Of a stretch of 64,000 nt of DNA, positions 51,933 through 59,965 are shown in pieces (within the stretch, counting starts at the first letter, position 1; each line of letters begins with the position of its first letter). The notes beneath the pieces were generated by a model that saw nothing but the letters and a program-made list of their open reading frames with translations, was not told the DNA's origin and made no database searches. This stretch comes from Chelatococcus composti (lineage in GTDB: Bacteria; Pseudomonadota; Alphaproteobacteria; Rhizobiales; Beijerinckiaceae), in the NCBI RefSeq assembly GCF_014201415.1, contig NZ_JACHEH010000004.1, positions 62,001 through 126,000 of the forward strand. Direction: 5' to 3'. The position numbers and the translations under genes were made by a program.

Positions 51933-52949
51933 TCAGTGCACCGGCTGGTTCGCCGCGAGCGGCAGGCCGGCAATGAGGTTCTGCGGCTTGAAGCGTAGCA
52001 GATTGCTGCGATCCATCGCCATGATGAGATAGACGGGGTGACCGCTGACCTCCGGCCGCACCGGCACCGCCGGGTCGAGCCGCATGCTGAAAAGGGCGAG
52101 GACACGCGAAAGGGCCTCCTCCTCCACGTCCTCACCCCGCCACAGGGCGTTGCCGATGGCGGTCGCCTCGGCATCGAGCCCGATGAACCAGCGCCAGTCG
52201 CTGTCCTCGATGCGCGGCACGGCCTCGACCTCGGCGGCGAGCCCCAGCGTGCCGCGCAGGAAGGCCTCGATGCAGCGGGCGACAGCGGCGCGCCCCTCCT
52301 CTCCGAGGTCCAGCACCAGGTCGAAGGCGTCACTGCGCGCGTGATAACCAGTCTCGCCGGGCTGCAGCACGTCGAGCTCGGTCACGGCCGGCCCGCCCAG
52401 CATGGCGAGCAGCGGGGAGGCCTGCCTGCTCTCCTCGTGCATTTCGATGGTCTCCGCGTCGGCGAGCAGCAGGCGGCCCTCGTGCACGGTTACCTTCTGC
52501 GGCCGGAAGAAGATCTCTCCCGCTCGCAGCACCATGGCGTCCTCGCAGCCGTCGAGCGCCGCGCGCATCAGCACGTGGACAAGCTGGTTGAGGAAGAGCG
52601 GCGGCACACCGGAGACTCCCTCCCCGATCATGCGCACATAGGCTCCCTGCAGCGTCGGCGCGGCGAGGAGACGGTCGCGGAAGGAGAGGAAGGCCCGCCA
52701 GTTGTCCTGCGCGTCGGCATCGGCCAGGGCGGCGACCGCCCCCGGCGGAACGTCGGCGAAGGGATCGTCCAGCAGCTTGGCATGGAGGGCGCGCTCGGCC
52801 GCGCAGGCCTCGGCCGGCGGCACGAGCTCCGGCCGTGCCAGATAGGCCTTCAGAAAGGCATCCGTCACCACGAGGCCGCCGTCCTCGCTCCGGTCGAGCA
52901 GCACATGGCCGCTCGACAGCCAGAAGTCGCGGACATCGGTATCGGTCAT
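51933..52949 (-). CDS. DUF6352 protein
   Basis: The 338-residue protein begins MTDTDVRDFWLSSGHVLLDR and continues with LVVTDAFLKAYLARPELVPP, ERALHAKLLDDPFADV, NWRAFLSFRDRLLAAPTLQG and a C-terminal domain ending YLIMAMDRSNLLRFKPQNLI. I place it in DUF6352 from memory. DFW...GxxLL at the N-terminus and PPLFLNQLVHVLMRAAL are the most distinctive parts. It is cytoplasmic and has no obvious catalytic motif. I chose the ATG at 52949 because it overlaps the DUF6505 stop by four bases; the frame is open further upstream within that gene. Confidence 0.85.
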   Translation of the reverse strand: MTDTDVRDFWLSSGHVLLDRSEDGGLVVTDAFLKAYLARPELVPPAEACAAERALHAKLLDDPFADVPPGAVAALADADAQDNWRAFLSFRDRLLAAPTLQGAYVRMIGEGVSGVPPLFLNQLVHVLMRAALDGCEDAMVLRAGEIFFRPQKVTVHEGRLLLADAETIEMHEESRQASPLLAMLGGPAVTELDVLQPGETGYHARSDAFDLVLDLGEEGRAAVARCIEAFLRGTLGLAAEVEAVPRIEDSDWRWFIGLDAEATAIGNALWRGEDVEEEALSRVLALFSMRLDPAVPVRPEVSGHPVYLIMAMDRSNLLRFKPQNLIAGLPLAANQPVH

Positions 52950-53479
52950 GGCTTGTCCTTCATCAGGGCGATGAGATCGACCTCCTCGGCAGGCTCCTCG
53001 TCGGTCTCGAAGAAGTCGAAGGCGCGGAAGCTGTCGCGGGGACGGTCGCCGCGCGGGGTGAGCGTGCGGTAGCGCTCGCGGATCTCGCCGTTTTCCATCA
53101 CGCGCTGCAGGGCGAGCAGCGTCCCTGCGGGATGATCGCAGAGCGACGCGGCAAAGGCGATCTCCTCGCGCGCTGCCGGCAGCGCAGTGGCGACGTCCGG
53201 TGCCCCGAGTCGCTCGACGAATCGCCGGGCGAGAAGGGCCGTGGCTGCCTCCGCCTCGTCCTCGCTCGCCTCGCTCACCACGGCAAGGGTCGAGAAGCCG
53301 AAGCTGTCGATGCCGAGGAAGCCGGAGCGGAAGGCGACGCGCTCCTTGGTCGGCAGGACGGCCACGTCGACATCGGTGAAGAGGAAGCTGCCGGTCACGG
53401 CCCATTCGCCCGGCGAGGCCGCACGGGTGAAGACGAAGGTGTCGGAGGCGTCGAGCCGGATGGTGCGCGGCAGCTTCAT
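52946..53479 (-). CDS. DUF6505 protein
   Basis: The 177-residue protein starts MKLPRTIRLDASDTFVFTRA and shows a beta-rich first half (GEWAVTGSFLFTDVDVAVLP, AFRSGFLGIDSFGFSTLAVV) and a helical second half with DHPAGTLLALQRVMENGEIR ERYRTL. I recognise the DUF6505 family from its usual place beside DUF6352 and the ligase-fold protein; no function is known. It overlaps both neighbours by four bases (ATGA), so stoichiometric production with them is likely. Confidence 0.83.
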   Translation of the reverse strand: MKLPRTIRLDASDTFVFTRAASPGEWAVTGSFLFTDVDVAVLPTKERVAFRSGFLGIDSFGFSTLAVVSEASEDEAEAATALLARRFVERLGAPDVATALPAAREEIAFAASLCDHPAGTLLALQRVMENGEIRERYRTLTPRGDRPRDSFRAFDFFETDEEPAEEVDLIALMKDKP

Positions 53480-54252
53480 GCGGGCCTCCTTCCGGCCTTG
53501 TCCGCACCCCGCTCCAGCGCCTCGACGAAGAGGTGCCGCCGCCGGCCGCCGCCGGTCGTGACGACGAGGTCGCCGTTCACGTCGATGGCGAAAGACGAGT
53601 CGCCAGAATCGCTTGGCGCGAGACGCTCAACATAACGTGGAAGTTGAGAAGCGCCCCTGTCGCCGGAGAAGCCGTGCAGGTTGGCCATGAGGTGGCGGGC
53701 AAAGCTCTCCACGAGGCTTTCGGCATCCCCCTCCATCCCGCCGACCTGATCGAGGCCGAGCCGTTCGCCGTCCGCCTGCCCGTCAAGCGTCGCGATGCGC
53801 ACGCGCGCACCGAAGACGAGCCAGTCCGGCACAGCCGCGTCATGCGCATCCTTCGGCCAAGCGAGCCGCCCGTCACCGACGGGGACACCGTCGAGGCGGA
53901 TGCCGCCCGGCCAGTCGAAGGCGAGCGGATGCTCCGGCGCGCAGTGGGCCGCGACGGCATCGGCGAGCGCATTCATGGCCGGGTAGAAGGCAAGACGCGC
54001 GAGAGCGAGCGGCTCGGCCGGCTCCAGCACCACGGCGCAATCGACGAGATCGAACCGGCGCGCCCAGACGAGCGTGCCGGCCCCCGCCTTCCCCGCGATC
54101 GCCTGGGCATGGGCGAAGGCATCCCCCGCCTCGCGCAGGGTGATGAGCGTGAACGGTGGCGGCAGCATGAGCTCGCGCCGGCCGACTGACGTGATCCTGA
54201 CCGAAATGGTCTCCTCCCCGGCGTCGTGCGATTGGAATTCATCCAATTCCAT
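53476..54252 (-). CDS. Biotin/lipoate-ligase-fold protein, probably without ligase Lys
   Basis: This is up to 258 residues from the ATG at 54252. The family usually begins near LPPPFTLITLREAGDAFAHA, so the ATG at 54168 (230 residues) is an equally good start. The fold is that of biotin/lipoate ligases (BPL_LplA_LipB_2 type): AGAGTLVWARRFDLVDCAVV replaces the GRGRxGR loop, and FDWPGGIRLDGVPVGDGRLA corresponds to KWPNDLYLQDRKLAG of BirA. Aligned by eye, the catalytic Lys is replaced. It heads the five-gene run with DUF6505 overlapping by four bases. A scaffold, or a ligand-binding role in FDH maturation, is inferred. Confidence 0.8.
   Translation of the reverse strand: MELDEFQSHDAGEETISVRITSVGRRELMLPPPFTLITLREAGDAFAHAQAIAGKAGAGTLVWARRFDLVDCAVVLEPAEPLALARLAFYPAMNALADAVAAHCAPEHPLAFDWPGGIRLDGVPVGDGRLAWPKDAHDAAVPDWLVFGARVRIATLDGQADGERLGLDQVGGMEGDAESLVESFARHLMANLHGFSGDRGASQLPRYVERLAPSDSGDSSFAIDVNGDLVVTTGGGRRRHLFVEALERGADKAGRRPA
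54231..54250. promoter_or_regulatory. Two interlocked dyads between the ligase-fold and ferredoxin genes
   Basis: ATTGGA-ATTCA-TCCAAT (54231-54247) and GGAATT-CATCC-AATTCC (54234-54250) are both perfect 6-5-6 dyads sharing most of their bases. They lie in the divergent region between the five-gene run and the multi-cluster ferredoxin gene, next to a TTATAT on the minus strand that could be a -10. A shared regulator site is plausible. Confidence 0.4.
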
Positions 54253-54316
54253 ATAAGCTGCGCTCAAACAGCGCGAATGCAAGCGCTGCCAGCGCCAGTC
54301 CCGCGGAGGTGAATGC

Positions 54317-56395
54317 ATGGCTGAAGGTCCCGGTCGCGGCAAGCGCCCCGTCGCAGGCAACGCTGTCGTCGAGACGCGGCCCGTCGCCTTCGTCTGCTCC
54401 TGCGAAGGCACGATGCCACTCGACGAGACGCTGCTGACACGTGCCTGCCCGGGCCATGACCTGCGCTTTGCCGACCAGTTGTGCCGGCGCGAGCTGGAGC
54501 GGTTCCAGGCCGCTCTCGGCCCGGAGGCGGCGCTCGTCGTCGGCTGCACGCAGGAGGCGCCGCTCTTCGAGGAAGCGGCAGGCGAGAACGCACTGTCCGA
54601 CATCACCTTTGTCAACCTGCGCGAGACGGCCGGCTGGTCGGCCGAGGCGGATGCGGCGGGCCCCAAGATGGCGGCGCTGATCGCGGCAGCCGTGGCGGCG
54701 CCGTCGGAAGCGCCGCTGGTGTCGCTGAAGAGCGAGGGAATCACCCTCATCTACGGCCGTGACGAGACGGCCATCGCGCTTGCCGAACGCCTGAAGGACG
54801 TGCTCGACGTCACCGTGCTGCTGACGCGTCCGGGCGAGGTGGCACCGCCGCGCCGCACGGACTTTCCCGTTCTCAAGGGCACCATCGCCCGCGCCACCGG
54901 CTGGCTCGGCGCCTTCGAGCTGACGGTCAACGACTTCGCGCATCCGGCCCCTTCTTCTCGCGACAGGCTCGTCTTCGGCGCGCCGCGGGACGGCGCCGTG
55001 TCGCGCTGCGACATCGTCGTCGATGTCAGCGGCGGCGTGCCGCTGTTCCCGGCCGGGGAGCTGCGCGTCGGCTACCTGCGCGCCGACCCGGGCGACCCGG
55101 CGGCCGTAGCGCGCCTCGCCTTCGAGGCCTCGCAGCTCGTGGGCGAGTTCGACAAGCCCCGTTACGTCACCTACGAGGCGGCGCTGTGCGCCCATTCGCG
55201 CTCGAAGAAGACGGGCTGCACCCGCTGCCTCGACCTCTGCCCCACCGGCGCCATCACGCCGGACGGGGACCATGTGGCCATATCGGCCGAGATCTGCGCC
55301 GGCTGCGGAGCCTGCGCCGCCGTTTGCCCGACCGGCGCCGCGACCTATGCCCTGCCTGCGAGCGACGCCCTGATGGCGCGGCTGCGCTCCCTGCTGCACA
55401 CCTATTCCGAGGCCGGCGGCGAGCGGGCGGTGGTGCTCTTTCACGACGAGGCGCACGGTTCTGCGCTGATTGATGCCCTCGCCCGCCACGGAGCCGGCCT
55501 GCCGGCTCACGTGCTGCCCGTTGCGGTCAACGAGGTGACGCAGCTCGGGCTCGATGCCTTCGCCGCCGCCCTCGCCTACGGCGCGGCGGCGATCCGCGTG
55601 CTGACACGCGCGCGCCCCAAGCACGATATGACTGCGCTGCTGCGCAATCTCGCTTACATGGACGCCATCGCGGTGCCCCTCGGCTTCGGCGAGGGCTCAG
55701 TGGCGACGATCGAGACGGACGATCCCGACCAGCTCGCGGCCGCGCTCGCCGGCGTGCCGGTGCCGGCGGCCGCGCTGCGGCGGCAGGCTGCGAGGTTCCT
55801 GCCCCTCGGCCGCGGGCGCGAACTCACCGTCATGACGCTCAAGGAGCTGCGCAACGTCGCGCCGCTCGCCGTCGATGCCCTGCCGCTGCCCGAGCGCGCG
55901 CCCTTCGGCACAGTCCATGTCGATGCCGAGGGATGCACGCTGTGCCTCGCCTGTGTCTCCGCCTGCCCCTCCGGCGCACTGGGCGACAACCCCGACAAGC
56001 CGATGCTGACCTTCGCTGAGGACCGCTGCGTGCAGTGCGGGCTGTGCGCCGCCACCTGCCCGGAGAAGGTCATCACGCTCGAGCCGCGCATCGACTTCGC
56101 CGCCTGGGCCGCCCCGCCGGTGACGAAGAAGGAGGAGGAACCCTTCCACTGCATCGCCTGCGGCAAGCCCTTCGGCACCCGCTCCACCATCGAGCGGATC
56201 GTAGTCCGGCTCGAGGGGCGGCACTGGATGTTCTCGGGCGAACATGCCCAGCGCATCGCAGTCATCAAGATGTGCGAGGACTGCCGCGTCGAAGCCGTGG
56301 TCAACGAGAGCTTCGATCCGCATGGCGCGCCGGCCAGGCCGGCGCCGCGCACCACCGAGGATTACCTGCGCGAGCGGGACAAAAAGGGAAGCTGA
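54317..56395 (+). CDS. Multi-cluster 4Fe-4S protein linked to formate dehydrogenase
   Basis: The 692-residue cytoplasmic protein has four parts. The N-terminal region has scattered Cys (C27, C29, C44, C56, C77) around FVCSCEG and VVGCTQEAPLFEE, recalling the N-terminus of HdrA. A double ferredoxin domain near 301-345 has CTRCLDLCP and CAGCGACAAVCP. A second double ferredoxin near 540-590 has CTLCLACVSACP and CVQCGLCAATCP. A C-terminal CxxC pair set (CIAC near 612, CEDC near 655) looks like a zinc ribbon. Four ferredoxin clusters point to intracellular electron transfer, perhaps for reductive maturation of the enzyme. It is divergent from the five-gene run. Confidence 0.88.
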   Translation: MAEGPGRGKRPVAGNAVVETRPVAFVCSCEGTMPLDETLLTRACPGHDLRFADQLCRRELERFQAALGPEAALVVGCTQEAPLFEEAAGENALSDITFVNLRETAGWSAEADAAGPKMAALIAAAVAAPSEAPLVSLKSEGITLIYGRDETAIALAERLKDVLDVTVLLTRPGEVAPPRRTDFPVLKGTIARATGWLGAFELTVNDFAHPAPSSRDRLVFGAPRDGAVSRCDIVVDVSGGVPLFPAGELRVGYLRADPGDPAAVARLAFEASQLVGEFDKPRYVTYEAALCAHSRSKKTGCTRCLDLCPTGAITPDGDHVAISAEICAGCGACAAVCPTGAATYALPASDALMARLRSLLHTYSEAGGERAVVLFHDEAHGSALIDALARHGAGLPAHVLPVAVNEVTQLGLDAFAAALAYGAAAIRVLTRARPKHDMTALLRNLAYMDAIAVPLGFGEGSVATIETDDPDQLAAALAGVPVPAAALRRQAARFLPLGRGRELTVMTLKELRNVAPLAVDALPLPERAPFGTVHVDAEGCTLCLACVSACPSGALGDNPDKPMLTFAEDRCVQCGLCAATCPEKVITLEPRIDFAAWAAPPVTKKEEEPFHCIACGKPFGTRSTIERIVVRLEGRHWMFSGEHAQRIAVIKMCEDCRVEAVVNESFDPHGAPARPAPRTTEDYLRERDKKGS

Positions 56396-56401
56396 AGGGG
56401 C

Positions 56402-57391
56402 TCAGCGCACGTCCTGCGCCGCGGCGGCGATGAGCTCGAACGACCGCAGCCGCAGGGCATGGTCGTAGACGTCGGAGACGACGATCAGCTCGTCGGCCGC
56501 GGTCTCGGCGACGAGGGCGGCGATGCCATCGCGCACCGTTTCGGGCGAGCCGACGATGGAGCGGGCCAGCATGCGCATGACCTGCTCCTTCTCCGTCGGC
56601 GTCCAGTAGGTCTCGATGTCGTCAATGGGCGGGCGGCTCACGCCGCGCGCACCGCGGAAGATGTTGGTGAATGACATCTGCTGCGTGGTGGCGAGGCGGC
56701 GCGCCTCCGCGTCGGTCGGCGCGGCGATGATGTTGACGCCCACCATGGCGTAGGGCCGTTCGAGCTGGGCCGAGGGCTTGAAGCGGGAGCGATAGGTCTC
56801 CAGCGCCGGCAGCAGCATGTCGGGTGCGAAATGCGAGGCGAAGGCATAGGGCAGGCCCAGTTCGGCGGCGAGCATCGCGCCGAACAGGCTGGAACCGAGG
56901 ATCCAGATCGGCACGTTCGAGCCCGCCCCCGGCACCGCCACGACCGCCTGGCCCGGCACCGGCGGGCCGAGAAGCGCCTGAAGCTCGACGACATCCTGCG
57001 GGAAGGTGTCCGCGCTCGCGGGTGAGCGGCGCAGGGCGCGCAGGGTGCGCTGGTCGGTGCCGGGAGCCCGGCCGAGGCCGAGGTCGATGCGGCCGGGGAA
57101 CAGCGCCTCGAGCGTGCCGAACTGCTCCGCTATGACGAGCGGCGAATGGTTGGGCAGCATGATACCCCCCGCGCCGACGCGGATGGTACTCGTGCCGGCA
57201 GCGATGTGGGCGATGACGATGGAGGTCGCCGCGCTCGCGATACCCGGCATGTTGTGATGCTCGGCAACCCAGATGCGGCGGTATCCGAGGCCCTCCGCAT
57301 GGCGCGCCAGGTCGCGGGCGTTGTTCAGCGCGCCGCGCGCGTCCGTCTCCTGTGTGATGCGGACAAGGTCGAGAATGGAAAGCGGAACCAT
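56402..57391 (-). CDS. LLM-class flavin-dependent oxidoreductase (MsnO8-like)
   Basis: The 329-residue TIM-barrel protein starts [20 protein letters not shown]. It has the bacterial luciferase-like features [40 protein letters not shown] and [20 protein letters not shown]. The SILDL start and AEHHN typify the MsnO8-type branch of reduced-flavin monooxygenases. The ATG at 57391 is chosen over an open frame 11 codons longer. It converges on the 4Fe-4S protein, six bases away. A role in formate metabolism is not evident; the substrate is unknown. Confidence 0.9.
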   Translation of the reverse strand: MVPLSILDLVRITQETDARGALNNARDLARHAEGLGYRRIWVAEHHNMPGIASAATSIVIAHIAAGTSTIRVGAGGIMLPNHSPLVIAEQFGTLEALFPGRIDLGLGRAPGTDQRTLRALRRSPASADTFPQDVVELQALLGPPVPGQAVVAVPGAGSNVPIWILGSSLFGAMLAAELGLPYAFASHFAPDMLLPALETYRSRFKPSAQLERPYAMVGVNIIAAPTDAEARRLATTQQMSFTNIFRGARGVSRPPIDDIETYWTPTEKEQVMRMLARSIVGSPETVRDGIAALVAETAADELIVVSDVYDHALRLRSFELIAAAAQDVR

Positions 57392-57529
57392 GGTGTCACC
57401 CCCATCGGGCCGTCGTTCTGGCAAGATGGGGAGCCGGAAGGCTGCAGGGAACCCGCCGGAGACGCCTGCCCCGGCGCGGAGCCATGCGCCGGGCGCACCT
57501 TTCCGGATGACAGCGGCCGCGGGCCGCGG

Positions 57530-58849
57530 TCACCGCGGTGCGGTGGCCTTCTTCAGGAAGTCGACCAGCGCCTGCCTGTCGGCCTCGTTCGTCACCCGCT
57601 GCTCCGGCATCTTGGTGCCGGGCAGATAGGCGTTGGGGCCGACCTCGAAGAGGCGGGCGATGGTCTCTCCCGTCCAGACGAGGTCCATCGCCCGGAGCGC
57701 CGGCGAATAGTCGTAGCCGGGTACCGAGGCGATGCGGCGGCCGAAGATGCCGTAGAGCGTCGGGCCGGCGCGGTTGCCGCCGTCCGGCGTCAGCGTGTGG
57801 CAGGCGGCACAGGCGCGGAAGACCTCGGCGCCACGCTCGCCGGAGAAGGCCGCGAGCGGATCCTCCCCCGCCTGCGGGACGACGGCACCGATATGCTCGC
57901 CCGTGCGTGCGTTCCAGCGGCGCACCACGCGGTCGCCACCGCCCGAAAGGATCTCGGCCCCGTCGGGGGAGAAGGCAAGTGACCACACCGGCAGCCCCGG
58001 CCCGACGAGGGTCGCGATCGTCCGGCGCGTCCGCCGCTCGACGATGGCGACGTTGCCGCGGATGCCGCCGGCGGCAACGCGCGTGCCGTCCGGCGACAGG
58101 GCGAGCGCGATAAGGGGCGTCTGGCCCACCTCGCACTCGGCAAGCACCGCGCCCGCCGCCGAGACGAAATGGAGCTTTCCGTCCGCCCCCGCCACGACGA
58201 TTTCGCCGTCGGGCGCGACGACGACGCCGTTGAGCGGCGTCGGCAGGGTGACGACCCGAGGCGGCTGCGCCGGATCTGGCGGCCACAGGCGCAGCGTGGC
58301 GTCGTAGCCGGCGGTGACGAGCCCGCCCGAGGGCGTGAAGGCGACGCCGTTGACGTTGCCCTGGTGGCCTCGCAGGCGCCGCAACTCCTCGCCCTGCGCC
58401 GACCAGAGCGCCGCGGTGCCATCCCAGGCCGCCGAGGCGAAGGTGCCGTCGGAGCCCGCCGCGAGCGCGGCGACCGGTGCCTCGTGGGCCGCGATCACCC
58501 GCTGCGGCGTGCGGCCGGTCGCAGGCCAGATGGCGATGCGGCCGTCCTCGCCGGCCGTGGCGAAGCGTCCCTCGCCGAGCGCCACAGCCGCATTGACCGA
58601 TCCCTCGTGGGTGCGCAGCACCGCCTCCGCCACGCCGTCGGCCAGCCGCCAGCGGATGGCCGAGGTGTCGAAGCTGCCGGTCAGCGCCACCTCGCCGCCC
58701 GGGTCGACGGCGACCGCCCGCACCGGCCCGCCGTGGCCGCGCAGCTCCTGCGCCGAGGAGCTGTCAGCAGGCGTCCATATGGAGATGAGCGCGACAAGGC
58801 CCAGCATTGCCCGGGCGGCGCGACGCGGTGCATGATCCGGCCGAATCAT
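57530..58849 (-). CDS. Periplasmic WD40 beta-propeller fused to cytochrome c
   Basis: The 439-residue protein has a signal peptide (ARAMLGLVALISIWTPADSS, ending SSA), then about seven WD40-like repeats (residues 36-330; LRGHGGPVRAVAVDPGGEVA, LRGHQGNVNGVAFTPSGGLV, LAFSPDGAEILSGGGDRVVR). A class I cytochrome c domain follows with haem motif CAACH at 347-351 and axial Met at 414 (PGTKMPEQ). The propeller probably binds a partner and the haem moves electrons, so a link to formate oxidation is attractive but unproven. ATG 58849 or 58807 could be the start. It is divergent from the TusA-like gene by 17 bases. Confidence 0.88.
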   Translation of the reverse strand: MIRPDHAPRRAARAMLGLVALISIWTPADSSSAQELRGHGGPVRAVAVDPGGEVALTGSFDTSAIRWRLADGVAEAVLRTHEGSVNAAVALGEGRFATAGEDGRIAIWPATGRTPQRVIAAHEAPVAALAAGSDGTFASAAWDGTAALWSAQGEELRRLRGHQGNVNGVAFTPSGGLVTAGYDATLRLWPPDPAQPPRVVTLPTPLNGVVVAPDGEIVVAGADGKLHFVSAAGAVLAECEVGQTPLIALALSPDGTRVAAGGIRGNVAIVERRTRRTIATLVGPGLPVWSLAFSPDGAEILSGGGDRVVRRWNARTGEHIGAVVPQAGEDPLAAFSGERGAEVFRACAACHTLTPDGGNRAGPTLYGIFGRRIASVPGYDYSPALRAMDLVWTGETIARLFEVGPNAYLPGTKMPEQRVTNEADRQALVDFLKKATAPR

Positions 58850-58866
58850 CGAAGGGAAGCCTCCGA

Positions 58867-59115
58867 ATGCGTGACGAGACCAGCGATACGCCCGCCGGGC
58901 GAACGCTCGACCTGCGTGGCCTCAAGTGCCCCCTGCCCGCCCTGCGCACCCGCAAGGCCCTGCGTGAGCTAGAGGCGGGCGCGCTCCTCCTCGTCGAATG
59001 CACCGATCCGATGGCGGCCATCGACATACCCAACCTCGTGCGCGAGACCGGCGACGTGCTGGAGGCCCAGGACAAGCGCGACGACACCCTCCTCTTCACA
59101 ATCCGCAAGGCCTGA
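58867..59115 (+). CDS. TusA-like sulfur carrier protein
   Basis: The 82-residue protein has the TusA/SirA signature LDLRGLKCPLPALRTRKALR, with the persulfide-carrying Cys, followed by LLVECTDPMAAIDIPNLVRE. The ATG at 58867 has GGGAAG nine bases upstream; a longer frame exists but overlaps the divergent gene. TusA proteins relay sulfur from cysteine desulfurase. Here, with fdhD nearby, it may deliver sulfur for cofactor sulfuration (inference). It is transcribed alone and converges on the small membrane-peptide gene. Confidence 0.9.
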   Translation: MRDETSDTPAGRTLDLRGLKCPLPALRTRKALRELEAGALLLVECTDPMAAIDIPNLVRETGDVLEAQDKRDDTLLFTIRKA

Positions 59116-59126
59116 CGGGCCGCGGC

Positions 59127-59261
59127 TCAGGGAATGTCGCCGAGGCGCACGCCGCTCGTTGTGAAGGCCACGTCCACCGGCTTCTGCAGGTCGGACAGCA
59201 CGAAGCCGGCGCCTGCCGCGACGACGATTGCGACGACCACCGCTAGGATGAACGCGCGCAT
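59127..59261 (-). CDS. Small membrane protein, 44 residues
   Basis: The ATG at 59261 is preceded by a strong GGGGGAGGAA. It encodes 44 residues: one hydrophobic helix (MRAFILAVVVAIVVAAGAGF) followed by a polar tail LQKPVDVAFTTSGVRLGD. It could be an N-terminally anchored periplasmic peptide. The strong ribosome site, sensible composition and tight position after mobA (74 bases) argue that it is real. I recall similar tiny proteins beside FDH genes of rhizobia, but no family name. Function unknown. Confidence 0.7.
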   Translation of the reverse strand: MRAFILAVVVAIVVAAGAGFVLSDLQKPVDVAFTTSGVRLGDIP

Positions 59262-59335
59262 CACTTCCTCCCCCGATTCTGCGGGTCTTCCACCCGCGTT
59301 GCCCGCGCAGAGGGTGCGTGCGCAAGCGCGTTCCG

Positions 59336-59965
59336 TCAACTCAGGCGCGCGTGAGCGAGGATCGACTCCGCCACCTCGATGTCCGCAGGCGTGTTGGCGT
59401 TGAAGAAGACGTCGAAGGGCTCCGCCGGCCACTCGGCCACCGCAAGGGGGAAGCGGGCGGTAAAGCGGTCGATCTTGCGCTCGCCCTCACCGACCAGCGC
59501 GCGGCGCAGATCTTCGCGGATGCTCACAGGCCACAGGCCGATAACCGGATGGGTGCGGCCGCCCGAGGCTGCGCAGGCGAGCATCGCCCCCTCCTCCTCG
59601 CGCGCGGCATGCAGGCGCGCCACGAGATCGGGCGGCAGGAAGGGCGTGTCGGCGGCGACCGTAACGATCCATTCTGCCTGGCGCCGGCGCGCCACGTGGT
59701 CGAGCACCGCAAGGACCCCGGCCAGCGGGCCGGCGAAACCGGGCACGTCGTCGGGCACGACGGGCAGTCCGTAGGATGCGAAGCGCGCCGGATCACCGTT
59801 CGCGTTGATGACGAGGCCGGCACACTGGGGCGCCATGCGCTCGACGACATGGTCGAGGATGGGCCGGCCGCCGACGAGTCGCAGCGGCTTGTCTCCGCCG
59901 CCCATGCGCCGGGCAAGCCCCCCGGCGAGCAGCGCGCCGATGGTCGGTGGCCAGGCCTCACCCAT
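59336..59965 (-). CDS. mobA: Molybdenum cofactor guanylyltransferase MobA
   Basis: The 209-residue nucleotidyltransferase begins [28 protein letters not shown] (two pieces): LAGGxxRRMGGxDK is the GTP-binding signature. [16 protein letters not shown] holds the Mg-binding Asp. It adds GMP to Mo-molybdopterin to make the bis-MGD cofactor required by the formate dehydrogenase. The ATG at 59965 overlaps the fdhD stop by eight bases, so translation is coupled; the longer open frame lies inside fdhD. Confidence 0.95.
   Translation of the reverse strand: MGEAWPPTIGALLAGGLARRMGGGDKPLRLVGGRPILDHVVERMAPQCAGLVINANGDPARFASYGLPVVPDDVPGFAGPLAGVLAVLDHVARRRQAEWIVTVAADTPFLPPDLVARLHAAREEEGAMLACAASGGRTHPVIGLWPVSIREDLRRALVGEGERKIDRFTARFPLAVAEWPAEPFDVFFNANTPADIEVAESILAHARLS

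Noticed and set aside
51933-53507. DUF6352 frame extended upstream to 53507
   Set aside because: The extra 186 codons lie inside the DUF6505 gene in another frame and are Arg-rich; the ATG at 52949 with a four-base overlap is the natural start.
53476-54750. Ligase-fold frame extended upstream to 54750
   Set aside because: The extension runs antisense into the 4Fe-4S protein gene and lacks family similarity; only the starts at 54252 and 54168 are credible.
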